The notes: a model not told the origin generated them from the letters alone. Numbered from the stretch's first letter, positions 1-8,420 are shown. The stretch is DNA of 64,000 bases from Arthrobacter pascens (GCF_030815585.1 NZ_JAUSWY010000001.1:2108001-2172000), one strand, 5' to 3'. Translations and numbers: made by a program.

Positions 1-1
1 A

Positions 2-919
2 GGCATCACCCCCATCATGTCGATGGTGCGGACCATCCACTCCCTGCCCGGACAGGCCGATGTTGTGGTCCTATACCACGGAGCGGAGGCCGGAGGCTAT
101 GCCTTCCACCAGGAGCTGGCCTACATCGCCTCAGTGGACTCGCGAGTCAAGGTCTTCTACTCCCTGGGCGACCGCAGCAAACCCGAGGGGTGGGAATGGC
201 TCACCGGAAGGCTGACGGCGGCCATGCTCGACGAGGTTGCCCCCGATGCCAACGGCCGCCAGGTCTATGCCTGCGGCCCCGAGGGCTACCTGAACACCGC
301 CACCGAACTCCTGGGGAAGGTGGGCGTCGACGACACCTCCATCCACATGGAATTCTTCACGGGCGACCGCCAGACGATCCTTGAATACCAGGCGGAGCTC
401 GCGCTTGCAGCCGACATCGCAGAAGAAATCGCCGAGGAAATCGCCGATTCCGCCGAAGACTACTATGAAAGCCAGCCCACCGCGTTCGGGCTCTACGAGC
501 CAGGCTACGACGCCGAGGGAACCCTGAAGGCCGCGGGGCTGCCGCTGGAAACCGTCGACCCGGATGCGCTCGGCCCCGCAGCCCCCGACGGCAGCTCGGA
601 GGTGGGGCCGGAGGCCGGGTCACCCGATGCCTCGAGCTTCGACACAGTCGGAACGGGAAGCCTCACCCTGTCCTTCATGCGCACCGGCATCAATGTGCGC
701 ATCGACCCCGCCGAACACATCCTCGGGGTGGCCCAGCGTGCGGGCGTCAGGATCGGCGCGAACTGCAAGGAAGGCATGTGCGGCTCCTGCAAGGTCGTCA
801 AGCTTTCCGGGGAGGTCGAGATGAACCACCAGGGCGGGATCCGGGCACGGGAAATCGATGCAGGCAAGTTCCTGCCCTGCTGCTCCACCGCGCGGACCGA
901 TTTGGTGATCGATGCCTAG
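2..919 (+). CDS. Ferredoxin-NAD(P)H reductase, C-terminal part (5' end outside window)
   Basis: Electron-transfer partner of the kind that feeds Rieske-type monooxygenases or hybrid-cluster proteins: an NAD(P)H-binding FNR domain followed by a C-terminal plant-type [2Fe-2S] ferredoxin domain. The frame is open to the window edge and begins GITPIMSM, the conserved nucleotide-binding motif of the FNR family, so the gene is truncated by the window, not by mutation. Counting from the first in-frame Met (position 17), YACGPEGY lies near residue 84. The iron-sulfur ligands are C250, C255, C258 (CKEGMCGSC) and one of C288/C289. A long acidic, Ala/Glu-rich linker of about 85 residues (125-210) separates the two domains and is longer than usual for the family. 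The oxygenase partner would lie upstream, outside the window. Confidence 0.85.
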   Translation, partial: GITPIMSMVRTIHSLPGQADVVVLYHGAEAGGYAFHQELAYIASVDSRVKVFYSLGDRSKPEGWEWLTGRLTAAMLDEVAPDANGRQVYACGPEGYLNTATELLGKVGVDDTSIHMEFFTGDRQTILEYQAELALAADIAEEIAEEIADSAEDYYESQPTAFGLYEPGYDAEGTLKAAGLPLETVDPDALGPAAPDGSSEVGPEAGSPDASSFDTVGTGSLTLSFMRTGINVRIDPAEHILGVAQRAGVRIGANCKEGMCGSCKVVKLSGEVEMNHQGGIRAREIDAGKFLPCCSTARTDLVIDA

Positions 920-1267
920 CCGCTTCCAGCTGCTCTAGGCCTGACAGCATCAGGGATTGTTTTAGACGCACCACCGGCTCGAGGGCATGTGCGGTCAAGA
1001 TGCCGGCCACCAAACCCCCATCCAGCGCCTATACAAGCGGCGTTAGTCGGGAACTGCGGGTTCCGCACAGTGGCTCTCACCTGAAGACCATCCTGTTCTC
1101 TGCGACCCGGGCCGACAACGTACTGCACACGTCAAAAGTTCCTATTGGTCCCCGCATGAGCCCCAATCCTCGCAAGTTTTGTCATACGTGTCACATTCTC
1201 TTGTCACTACACATGACAAGCTTTCTAGGCTGGAGGAGTACGCCCTTCACCGAGCCAAGGACACCCG
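920..1267. other. Intergenic region upstream of the SulP gene
   Basis: About 350 bases without a convincing gene. Near the downstream gene there is a spaced inverted repeat, TTGTCAT (1179-1185) and ATGACAA (1213-1219), with further GTCAC elements between the arms (1190-1194, 1203-1207). This could be a regulator site for the SulP-carbonic anhydrase gene, but no regulator can be named. An AAGGA at about nine bases before the ATG at 1268 supports that start. Confidence 0.35.
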
Positions 1268-3568
1268 ATGCCACATTCGTCAGATTCCGCCACCGTTCCC
1301 AACGACGCCCACAGCCCGCCCGGCAAGAACGCAACCGTGCCAGCCAAGGCCAGCCTTCTCTCCAACCTCGGCGCCGACCTCCCGGCATCCCTCGTGGTCT
1401 TCCTTGTCGCGCTGCCTCTCTCGCTCGGCATTGCCGCCGCTTCGGGAGCGCCGGTCATGGCAGGCCTCATCGCGGCGGCCGTCGGAGGCATCGTCGCTGG
1501 CAGTTTGGGCGGCTCCGTATTGCAGGTGAGCGGTCCAGCTGCCGGCCTGACCGTCGTCGTTGCCGGTCTGGTGGACGAGTTCGGCTGGCAGGTGACATGC
1601 GCGATCACCGCTGCAGCCGGTCTCATGCAGCTGTTGCTGGGCATCAGCCGCGTTGGGCGGGCCGCGCTGGCCGTGTCGCCGGTGGTCGTCAAGGCCATGC
1701 TCGCCGGTATCGGCATCACAATCATCCTGCAGCAGTTGCACGTGCTGTTCGGCGGCCATGCTGCTGGTTCCGCCGTCGAGAACCTGACAGGCCTTCCAAC
1801 AGCCATCATCAACGTGGAACTGCATTCCGCCCTGCTCGGTTTGGCGGTTGTCGCCGTCCTCCTTGGCTGGAAGTACCTGCCGACCGCGGTACGTAAAATT
1901 CCGGGGCCGCTGGCGGCCGTGGTCGCGGTTACTGCGCTGTCCGTGCCAGTAGCGCCCGACGTCGAACGCATCAGCTTCAGCGGTTCGCTGTTCGAAGCAG
2001 TTGCCTTGCCCAGCTTGCCTGACGGTAACTGGCGTGCCGCTGCCATGGCAGTCATTACCATGGCCCTGATCGCGAGCATCGAATCGCTGTTGTCCGCCGT
2101 TGCCGTGGACAAGATGCATTCGGGTGCGCGCACCAACCTTAACCGCGAGCTCGTGGGACAAGGATCAGCCAACATCGTTTCCGGCATGCTCGGCGGCCTC
2201 CCGGTGACCGGAGTGATTGTCCGCAGCGCCACCAACGTCGAAGCCGGCGCTGCGAGCCGGGCGTCCGCCATAATGCACGGCGTCTGGGTCCTGGTGTTCT
2301 CGGCCCTGTTCGCCGGCCTCATCCAGCTGATTCCGATGTCAGTGCTGGCGGGCCTGTTGCTGGTCATCGGCGCGAAGCTCATCAAAATCGCCGACATCAA
2401 AACCAGCCTGCGCACCGGCGACCTCCTCGTCTACGTCGTCACCCTGGCTTGTGTCGTCGTACTCAACCTGCTCGAAGGTGTCATCATCGGCCTGGCACTC
2501 GCGGCCCTTTGCGTGCTGTGGCGCGTGCTCCGGGCACAGATCCACGCGCACGCACCCTCAACTGACTCCCTACCCTGGCGGGTCACCATCGCCGGGTCCT
2601 GCAGCTTCTTCGCCCTGCCCCGACTCAATCGCGTGCTCCATTCCGTGCCAGAAGGCCAAGACGTTGTTGTCGACCTCAATGCCGACTACCTCGATCACGC
2701 CTTCCGCGAGGCCCTGGTCGCCTGGCAGACGCAGCATCGGAATACTGGCGCCTCCGTGACTCTCGAGGAGCACGGAACTACCGCCTTCCGCGATGCCGCT
2801 GACAACACACCGCAGCGGCAGGACCCCCGCGAGTTCCCGCTGCCGCCCCGGACTTCCTGGCAACCGTCACCTCCGAACGGTGCTCACCACGCAGAGGACG
2901 ACGGCGGGCCGCCGCCTCTGCGGTCAATCCTCCTGGGCATCGACAAATACCATCGGCGGTACGCGGACAAGGTGCGACCGCTGGTGCAGGACCTCACGGA
3001 AGGTCAGAATCCAGACACACTGTTCGTCGCCTGCGTGGACTCGCGGGTCAATCCGAACCTCATCACCAGCAGTGGCCCCGGCGACCTCCTGACACTGCGG
3101 AATATCGGCAACGTGGTGTGCAGCGATGGACAGGATGCCTCGATTGATTCGGCACTGTCCTTCGCAGTCAAGGGCTTGTCCGTGGACTCGATCGTGGTCT
3201 GCGGACACTCCAACTGTGGCGCGATGAAGGCTGTTATTGCCGACGCAGAAGGTGCCTCCAATGCCGCCCTGGGCCGCGGGTTTGATGCTTGGCTGGAGCA
3301 CGCAAGGCCGAGCCATCGCGAGCTCCTTGCCGGTCACCCTGTGGCGTTGGCTGCTGAAGCCGAGGGGTACAGCCGCCTCGACCAGCTGAGCATGGTGAAT
3401 GTCGCCCTCCAGCTCCGGAAGCTGGAAGAGCACCCAGTCACTGGTCCCGCACTGGCTTCGGGTCACCTGCAGGCCATTGGTCTGTTCTACGACATCCCCA
3501 CGGCCCGGGTAGTCTTCGTGACTCCGGAGGGCATTGAGCAGCTCGATCCAAGCATGACGGTTCGCTAG
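1268..3568 (+). CDS. SulP-family anion transporter fused to beta-carbonic anhydrase
   Basis: A 766-residue membrane protein. Residues about 35-420 form the hydrophobic SulP core (roughly 10-12 segments). Residues about 435-505 look like a degenerate STAS domain, and residues about 548-766 are a complete beta-class carbonic anhydrase. The zinc and catalytic residues are visible: C589-x-D591-S-R593 (ACVDSRVN) and H647-x-x-C650 (GHSNCGAM). SulP-carbonic anhydrase fusions are known in bacteria and are thought to couple bicarbonate (or other anion) movement with CO2/HCO3- interconversion at the membrane. The gene stands alone, with AAGGA before the start. Sulfate cannot be excluded as substrate, but the fused domain favours bicarbonate. 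Confidence 0.9.
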   Translation: MPHSSDSATVPNDAHSPPGKNATVPAKASLLSNLGADLPASLVVFLVALPLSLGIAAASGAPVMAGLIAAAVGGIVAGSLGGSVLQVSGPAAGLTVVVAGLVDEFGWQVTCAITAAAGLMQLLLGISRVGRAALAVSPVVVKAMLAGIGITIILQQLHVLFGGHAAGSAVENLTGLPTAIINVELHSALLGLAVVAVLLGWKYLPTAVRKIPGPLAAVVAVTALSVPVAPDVERISFSGSLFEAVALPSLPDGNWRAAAMAVITMALIASIESLLSAVAVDKMHSGARTNLNRELVGQGSANIVSGMLGGLPVTGVIVRSATNVEAGAASRASAIMHGVWVLVFSALFAGLIQLIPMSVLAGLLLVIGAKLIKIADIKTSLRTGDLLVYVVTLACVVVLNLLEGVIIGLALAALCVLWRVLRAQIHAHAPSTDSLPWRVTIAGSCSFFALPRLNRVLHSVPEGQDVVVDLNADYLDHAFREALVAWQTQHRNTGASVTLEEHGTTAFRDAADNTPQRQDPREFPLPPRTSWQPSPPNGAHHAEDDGGPPPLRSILLGIDKYHRRYADKVRPLVQDLTEGQNPDTLFVACVDSRVNPNLITSSGPGDLLTLRNIGNVVCSDGQDASIDSALSFAVKGLSVDSIVVCGHSNCGAMKAVIADAEGASNAALGRGFDAWLEHARPSHRELLAGHPVALAAEAEGYSRLDQLSMVNVALQLRKLEEHPVTGPALASGHLQAIGLFYDIPTARVVFVTPEGIEQLDPSMTVR

Positions 3569-3685
3569 CGCTGTGCTGACACGGGACACATCAGTTACAT
3601 GAGCAGGAAACGCTGCCTAGCGGGGTGGTGCAACCCCTAACTGGGCACAGTTTGCCCTAAATCTCCAAGAAATTCCTGGATTCCG

Positions 3686-3726
3686 TTAGCTGTTGGGCGC
3701 GCCCTGGAGACGCGTCCAACAGCTAA
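3686..3726. terminator. Strong stem-loop, probable terminator after SulP gene
   Basis: Inverted repeat with 16-base arms, 3686-3701 and 3711-3726 (TTAGCTGTTGGGCGCG against CGCGTCCAACAGCTAA, one mismatch), and a 9-base loop. It lies 118 bases past the SulP stop codon. There is no T-tract, so it may be a Rho-assisted or structural terminator rather than a classical intrinsic one. Confidence 0.5.
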
Positions 3727-3815
3727 GGCAACAGACCGCACCAAGCGTCAGAGGGACGCCACCACAAGCTTTGTCCACACGTTAAACCAAAACCCCTCGG
3801 ACGAGGGATCTGCTG

Positions 3816-3835
3816 TGCCCGAGGTGGGACTCGAA
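3816..3835 (-). repeat. tRNA 3'-end fragment (tRNA-Leu-like), possible attachment-site scar
   Basis: On the minus strand these 20 bases read GTTCGAGTCCCACCTCGGGC, which fits the T-loop, 3' T-stem and acceptor 3' strand of an actinobacterial tRNA-Leu. The 5' part of the T-stem (GGCAG instead of the expected GTGGG) and everything upstream do not fit a tRNA, so this is a fragment and not a gene. Such 3'-end fragments are commonly left as att sites by tRNA-targeting integrases. No integrase is visible beside it. Confidence 0.5.
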
Positions 3836-4423
3836 CTGCCGTAGTCGGCCTGGCTAATGGCACAGTGGGTTGTGCCCGGTTGAATGCCGCTTTGCATTCG
3901 TGACCTGGGAATCGTCGCGCGCAAAGATTACGCCTCGGTCCCCCTCAAGCGCACTTTGCACAAGTGCAGTGACGTGGACCGTGACGTCACTAACTGACCC
4001 AATCCAGCCTTCTCGCAGTAGTTCGATGAACCCGGTGTTACTTAGCTCAGAACGGCGCGATCGGGCTGGCCCCGAACCCGAGATTTGGCCAGGTTATGTC
4101 CACAGACAATCAACTTTCCGTGATTGGGCGAAACGCGACTCCGCTATTGGATAATGAAAGGGCGGATGCCGCACCAATAAAGAGGGGCGCGGTCTGCGGC
4201 ATCCGCCCCTTCCCTATGCCCAGTCGCCGATTTGTTCCGCGACCGGGGGGCTATGGGCGACATTTCTTCGCAGGCGGCCCATTCAATGGCCGCAGTTACT
4301 CGTGAGGAGGCGATCATTTGCGCTGGCAAGAGCAACAGTACACTCGCCATGTGAACGTTCTCAATGGTCCGTTGTGTCTCACTGAAAAATATCAGCCGGG
4401 CATTTTTGTGAAAGCGCGCGCTC
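3836..4423. other. Gene-poor interval upstream of levansucrase
   Basis: No reading frame here has a convincing start, ribosome site or family resemblance. Apart from the perfect inverted repeat at 4160-4208 (listed separately) nothing recognisable was found. Together with the tRNA fragment it looks like degraded integrated DNA. Confidence 0.4.
4160..4208. repeat. Perfect 14-bp inverted repeat
   Basis: GGGCGGATGCCGCA (4160-4173) and its exact complement TGCGGCATCCGCCC (4195-4208), with a 21-base spacer. No T-tract follows and no gene abuts it. It could be a terminator, a structured RNA or the trace of a mobile element end. Confidence 0.45.
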
Positions 4424-4452
4424 TGGACACCAGACTCTCACGGGCCTAATAT
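4424..4452 (+). promoter_or_regulatory. Sigma-70-type promoter of levansucrase gene
   Basis: TGGACA (4424-4429) and TAATAT (4447-4452) are separated by exactly 17 bases and lie 53 bases before the levansucrase start. Transcription should begin near 4459, within the hairpin listed next. Confidence 0.6.
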
Positions 4453-4455
4453 CAG

Positions 4456-4475
4456 GACCGCGAGGGGTCGCGGTC
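4456..4475 (+). promoter_or_regulatory. 5'-leader hairpin followed by T-rich run
   Basis: GACCGCG (4456-4462) pairs with CGCGGTC (4469-4475) around AGGGGT and is followed by GTTCTTTT. It lies at or just past the predicted transcription start, between promoter and ribosome site (AAGAAGGG near 4490). It could stabilise the 5' end of the mRNA or act as an attenuator; sacB of Bacillus is controlled by antitermination, but no SacY-type gene is in this window. Confidence 0.4.
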
Positions 4476-4504
4476 GTTCTTTTCGATGAAGAAGGGCGAC
4501 AAAC

Positions 4505-6109
4505 ATGTTCAACAGATCAACAACCAAGCGCGTCAGGCTCACGTTTACGGGAGGCGCGATCACGGCTGGTGCGTTGGCCGTGACGATGGTGGTCGGCGCC
4601 GCGTCGGCGACTGCGTTGCCTGATTTGCAACCCGGTCCGGAGCCGACGATTCATACGCAGGAGGCATTCGCACCGGAGGATGACTTCACTGCGAAGTGGA
4701 CCCGGGCGGATGCTCGACAGCTTATGCGGCTGAGCGACCCGGATGCGCCGTCGCGGGAGAACTCGATGCCAGCCGAGTTGACGATGCCCACGGTGCCACA
4801 GGACTTTCCGGACATGTCGAACGGGCAGGTCTGGGTGTGGGACACCTGGCCGCTGACCGATGAGGACGGCAACCAGTACAGCGTCAATGGCCAGGAAATC
4901 ATCTTCTCGCTCGTCGCCGATCGCAGCCTCGGATTCGATGACCGGCACGTGTTCGCGAAGATCGGCTACTTCTACCGTCCCGCCGGCATCCCCGCCGAGG
5001 AGCGGCCCGAGAACGGCGGTTGGACTTACGGTGGGCTGGTGTTCAAGGAGGGTGTGACTGGTCAGATTTTCCCGGATCAATCCTATAGCCACCAGACTCA
5101 GTGGTCGGGTTCGGCGCGCATCTTCAAGGGCGGCGAGATCAAGCTCTTCTTCACCGACGTCGCGTTCTACCGCAACCCCGACGGCAGCAACCGCAAGCCG
5201 TACGACCCGCGCATCGCGCTTAGCGTCGGCAAGGTGCACGCGAACAAGGAGAAGGTGTTCTTCACCGGATTCGACACAGTGACGAGCCTGCTGCAGGCCG
5301 ACGGCACGTATTACCAGACCGGCGAGCAGAACGAGTTCTTCAACTTCCGCGACCCGTTCACCTTCGAGGACCCGGCGCACCCGGGTGAGACTTACATGGT
5401 GTTCGAGGGCAATTCGGCGATGGCGCGCAACGAGGCCCAGTGCAATGAGGCGGACCTCGGCTACCGCGAGGGCGATCCTCATGCCGAGACGGTCGAGCAA
5501 GTCAACGCCTCGGGAGCGCCCTTCATGATCGGCAACATCGGTCTTGCGAAGGCGAAGAACAAGGAGCTCACCGAGTGGGAGTTTCTACCACCCATCCTCT
5601 CGGCGAACTGCGTGACAGACCAGACCGAGCGCCCGCAGTTCGTGTTCAAGGACGGCAAGTCCTATTTGTTCACGATCAGCCACCGCAGCACCTTTGCGGC
5701 CGGCCTCGACGGGCCTGAGGGTGTCTACGGCTTCGTAGGTGACGGCATCCGCAGCGACTTCCAGCCCCTCAACGGCGGGTCGGGTCTCGCGCTCGGCAAC
5801 CCGACGAACCTCAATTTCTCGGGCGGCGAGCCGTTCGCACCTGACTTCAACCAGCACCCCGGCCACTTCCAGGCGTACTCGCACTACGTGATGCCCGGCG
5901 GCCTGGTGCAGTCATTCATCGACACGATCGGGACGCACGACAACTTCGTGCGGGGCGGCACGCTCGGGCCGACTGTGAAGATGGACATCGGCGTCGGAGG
6001 CGATCCGACCAGCACCGCCGTGGATTACACCTACGGCGACGGCGGACTCGGCGGATGGGCCGACATTCCCGCCAACCTCAACGTCAATAATGGAGGCAAG
6101 ATCAAGTAA
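4505..6109 (+). CDS. Secreted GH68 levansucrase / fructosyltransferase
   Basis: 534-residue exported enzyme that would cleave sucrose and polymerise or transfer the fructosyl unit. Residues 1-38 are a Sec-type signal peptide: basic start, hydrophobic stretch, then ASATA-LP. The three GH68 catalytic signatures are present: nucleophile D113 in VWDTWPL, transition-state stabiliser D283 in FRDPF, and acid/base E375 in QTERPQF. The five-bladed propeller length fits the family. The start is supported by AAGAAGGG. The gene is monocistronic, with its own promoter upstream and a strong terminator after the stop. Whether the product is levan, short fructo-oligosaccharides or simple hydrolysis cannot be read from sequence. 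Its position between gene-poor stretches and beside a tRNA fragment is compatible with acquisition by transfer. Confidence 0.93.
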   Translation: MFNRSTTKRVRLTFTGGAITAGALAVTMVVGAASATALPDLQPGPEPTIHTQEAFAPEDDFTAKWTRADARQLMRLSDPDAPSRENSMPAELTMPTVPQDFPDMSNGQVWVWDTWPLTDEDGNQYSVNGQEIIFSLVADRSLGFDDRHVFAKIGYFYRPAGIPAEERPENGGWTYGGLVFKEGVTGQIFPDQSYSHQTQWSGSARIFKGGEIKLFFTDVAFYRNPDGSNRKPYDPRIALSVGKVHANKEKVFFTGFDTVTSLLQADGTYYQTGEQNEFFNFRDPFTFEDPAHPGETYMVFEGNSAMARNEAQCNEADLGYREGDPHAETVEQVNASGAPFMIGNIGLAKAKNKELTEWEFLPPILSANCVTDQTERPQFVFKDGKSYLFTISHRSTFAAGLDGPEGVYGFVGDGIRSDFQPLNGGSGLALGNPTNLNFSGGEPFAPDFNQHPGHFQAYSHYVMPGGLVQSFIDTIGTHDNFVRGGTLGPTVKMDIGVGGDPTSTAVDYTYGDGGLGGWADIPANLNVNNGGKIK

Positions 6110-6174
6110 CATTCCTGGCGCGACAGTAGTCCGGAGTCGCAGCCAACTTTCAACGCCTGAACAAGACCGGCCAA

Positions 6175-6212
6175 AGAACCGGTGGCAGGGATTGTTTCCT
6201 GCCGCCGGTTCT
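6175..6212 (+). terminator. Levansucrase terminator hairpin
   Basis: Arms AGAACCGGTGGCAGG (6175-6189) and CCTGCCGCCGGTTCT (6198-6212) give a 15-bp stem (one G-U pair) with an 8-base loop, 65 bases after the stop codon. It is followed by CCTTGTAT. Its position and stability make it the best terminator in this part of the window. Confidence 0.7.
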
Positions 6213-6599
6213 CCTTGTATTCCGTCGAAGAGTGCCATGAGCCGGCTGAGTTGGTGGTTTCTGGCGGAGAGCGGCGCCTTTGCACGCATCACGCTGATCG
6301 GTGGACATGAAATTGAGGTTTCTTCCGCAGATCCGACGTGAAGTATTCGGAGACATTGCAGATCAAGACCATTGCGGACTCGATTATCAGTGTTATCGAA
6401 ATGGCCCACAATCAGTCATTGGGCTATGGCGGTGGTGGGATGGTGCCCGCGACCTCCCAATCTCAGGGTGGACTAGAAAGAACACGGCCATAAGCGAGTT
6501 GGAGAGCAACTAGCCCAGCCACCCCGGCTATGCAACGCTCTGGCTCGAGCGCGAGGCCACGGGTTGGCTACCCCTTTCCCCGTTCCGGATCCGGGAAAT
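6213..6599. other. Intergenic DNA with no identifiable feature
   Basis: Nearly 400 bases between the levansucrase terminator and the end of the leftward operon. Short open frames exist but lack ribosome sites and recognisable sequence. Confidence 0.4.
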
Positions 6600-6797
6600 C
6601 TAGGAACCTTCAGTCGTCCCGACGTGGGAATCGATTGCCGACTCTTCTGCTGAATCCTCCCACCACCACCCTTCCCAGGCTGAGGAGGTGATTTGCCAGG
6701 GCCGCAAACAATCCTCCGATGTGGGGCCTGTGAGGTTGCCGTTACCGTGCGCCGGATGGAGCGGGGTGCCTATGTCGTTTCGGATGATCCTGTTCAT
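6600..6797 (-). CDS. Small Trp-rich peptide of unknown function (65 aa)
   Basis: The start at 6797 is chosen because AGAAAGGAGGTGGC lies directly before it, an essentially perfect Shine-Dalgarno at good spacing. A longer frame from 6878 has no such site. The product begins MNRIIRNDIG and is rich in acidic residues near its end. It has a cluster of aromatic residues (SSAWEGWWWEDS) and a single Cys (TSEDCLRPW), with no membrane segment. No family is recognised. It is the last frame of the leftward LacI-linked operon. It could be a regulatory or precursor peptide, but no modifying enzyme is visible. The strong ribosome site is the main reason to believe it is translated. Confidence 0.45.
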   Translation of the reverse strand: MNRIIRNDIGTPLHPAHGNGNLTGPTSEDCLRPWQITSSAWEGWWWEDSAEESAIDSHVGTTEGS

Positions 6798-6884
6798 GCC
6801 ACCTCCTTTCTGAAGTGATTTCGGGTTTGGAAGCTGCAGACCGTCGTCTTTTTCTGAACCGTATTGATGCGTTTGCATGAGGTG

Positions 6885-7205
6885 CTAATCTCCGTGTCCG
6901 GCAGGGCGTGGCCGAAAGTGGGGCGGCGCGATCGACAGTTCGTAGCCGCCGGCCTTTTCAATCATGGTTCTGCCGTTGATTCCGTCCGCAGCTATCCACG
7001 CAATGTCCCCTAACGCGGTGGCGTTGTCCACAACGCCGATGCCCAGGAGCAGCCCGTGCCGGCGGATTTCCACCAGCACGCCGATCAGCAGCTGCCATTC
7101 CTGACAGGGAGATGTCGGGGCAGCCACGTGACCGTGTGGCCACACGACGACCGGCAAGCCATCCATTAAGAGAGGATGGCTGGAGATCTGCGGATCCTGC
7201 GTCAT
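6885..7205 (-). CDS. Hypothetical protein, distal gene of leftward operon
   Basis: 106 residues from an ATG at 7205 preceded by AAAGGA at about ten bases. A start at 7229 is possible but has no ribosome site. It lies 30 bases after the thiolase stop on the same strand. The sequence alternates hydrophobic patches (WQLLIGVLVEI, GLLLGIGVV) with charged stretches. It contains one Cys and does not resemble a family I know. Function unknown; operon position links it to the acyl-CoA pathway. Confidence 0.5.
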   Translation of the reverse strand: MTQDPQISSHPLLMDGLPVVVWPHGHVAAPTSPCQEWQLLIGVLVEIRRHGLLLGIGVVDNATALGDIAWIAADGINGRTMIEKAGGYELSIAPPHFRPRPAGHGD

Positions 7206-7235
7206 CGGATCAAGGTCCTTTCGTGGCATCCGGAG

Positions 7236-8420
7236 TCATCGTGACAGGAGCAACGCTTCGCCTTGGCCACCTCCGCCGCACAGCGCTACGGCGGCCTTGC
7301 CGGTACCGCGGCGCTGGAGCTCATGGACGGCAGCCACCACCACACGTGCTCCGGAAGCGCCAATGGGATGGCCGAGGGCGATGGCTCCGCCGTTGACGTT
7401 GACTCGGTCCATACCGATCCCCAGCTGCGCGGCTGAGTGGACGGAGACTGAGGCAAACGCCTCATTGATCTCCACGAAGTCCAGATCGCCAACGCTCCAG
7501 CCGGCCGTCCCCAGTGCCTTGCCGATGGCATGAGCCGGTTTGTCGGGCAGCGTGGTGTCCTGACCCGCCGTCTGTCCATGGGCGTGGAGCACCGCCATAA
7601 TCTCCAGGCCGTGCGCCTCCGCATAGCCGCGGGTTGTCAGGACGACGGCGGCTGCACCGTCGTTCAGGGGCGAGGCATTGCCTGCGGTAACAGTGCCGGT
7701 TGGGGAGAACGCTGGCCTGAGCTTGGCCAGGGATTCTTCGTTGCTGTCCGCCCGCACACCCTCGTCAGTGTTTGCCAGCTGGGCTGCGCCGCGGCGCCGC
7801 GGCACCTTGATGGGGACAATCTCAGCATCGAAGATCCCCCCTGCCTGCGCCGCCGCTGCCCGCCGGTGGGAGTCGGCCGCAGCTTTGTCCTGGTGGGCGC
7901 GGGTAATTCCCAACGCCTCATTGGCATGGTCCGTGGCAAGGCCCATGGCCTGGTGATCAAAGGCATCGGTGAGGCCGTCGTGCGCTGCTGAGTCGATGAG
8001 GGCAGAATCGCCATAGAGGTGCCCGGCCCGCGAGCCCGGAAGCAGGTGCGGGGCGTGGCTCATTGATTCCTGCCCTCCCGCCACCACCACGTCAGCCTCC
8101 CCCAGCCGCAAGAGCCGGCTGGCGTCAATGATCGCGCTCAATCCGGACAGGCACACCTTATTCACTGTGACGGCGTGGGCGCCCAGCGGAATGCCCCCTG
8201 CCACTGCTGCCTGCCGCGCCGGGTTCTGCCCTGCCCCGGCCTGGAGCACGTGTCCCATGATGACGGCGCCGACCGCGGCGAGGTTGATGCCAGCACGGTC
8301 AACTGCCGACGCGATGGCAGCGCCGCCGAGCTCCACGGCGGTCAACGGCGCGAGCTGTCCCATCAGTTTGCCTTGAGGCGTGCGCGCTGCCCCGACGATC
8401 ACAATGTCAGTGTGGTGCAT
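7236..8420 (-). CDS. Acetyl-CoA C-acyltransferase (thiolase)
   Basis: 394-residue cytosolic thiolase that releases acetyl-CoA from a 3-oxoacyl-CoA (or condenses two acyl-CoAs). The nucleophilic Cys is in NKVCLSGL (about residue 90). The NEAFA motif, the GHPIGASGAR motif with the active-site His and the C-terminal catalytic Cys in ALCGGGGQGEA are all present, so the enzyme looks intact. AGGAGAAGAA precedes the ATG. It is the fifth gene of the leftward operon after transporter, CoA-transferase, acyl-CoA dehydrogenase and FadB-type enzyme, which together form a complete activation and beta-oxidation route. Chain-length preference cannot be assigned. Confidence 0.93.
   Translation of the reverse strand: MHHTDIVIVGAARTPQGKLMGQLAPLTAVELGGAAIASAVDRAGINLAAVGAVIMGHVLQAGAGQNPARQAAVAGGIPLGAHAVTVNKVCLSGLSAIIDASRLLRLGEADVVVAGGQESMSHAPHLLPGSRAGHLYGDSALIDSAAHDGLTDAFDHQAMGLATDHANEALGITRAHQDKAAADSHRRAAAAQAGGIFDAEIVPIKVPRRRGAAQLANTDEGVRADSNEESLAKLRPAFSPTGTVTAGNASPLNDGAAAVVLTTRGYAEAHGLEIMAVLHAHGQTAGQDTTLPDKPAHAIGKALGTAGWSVGDLDFVEINEAFASVSVHSAAQLGIGMDRVNVNGGAIALGHPIGASGARVVVAAVHELQRRGTGKAAVALCGGGGQGEALLLSR

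Noticed and set aside
1225..2415. Long minus-strand open frame (about 396 codons) antisense to the SulP gene
   Set aside because: GC-rich shadow of a clearly recognisable SulP protein on the other strand; no family pattern or ribosome site.
3795..3880. Complete tRNA gene on the minus strand
   Set aside because: Only the T-loop and 3' acceptor half fit; the 5' T-stem, anticodon and D arms cannot be formed.
4517..5500. Minus-strand open frame of about 327 codons within levansucrase
   Set aside because: Shadow frame rich in Leu/Val/Arg/Glu repeats typical of antisense translation; the plus frame carries the GH68 catalytic motifs.
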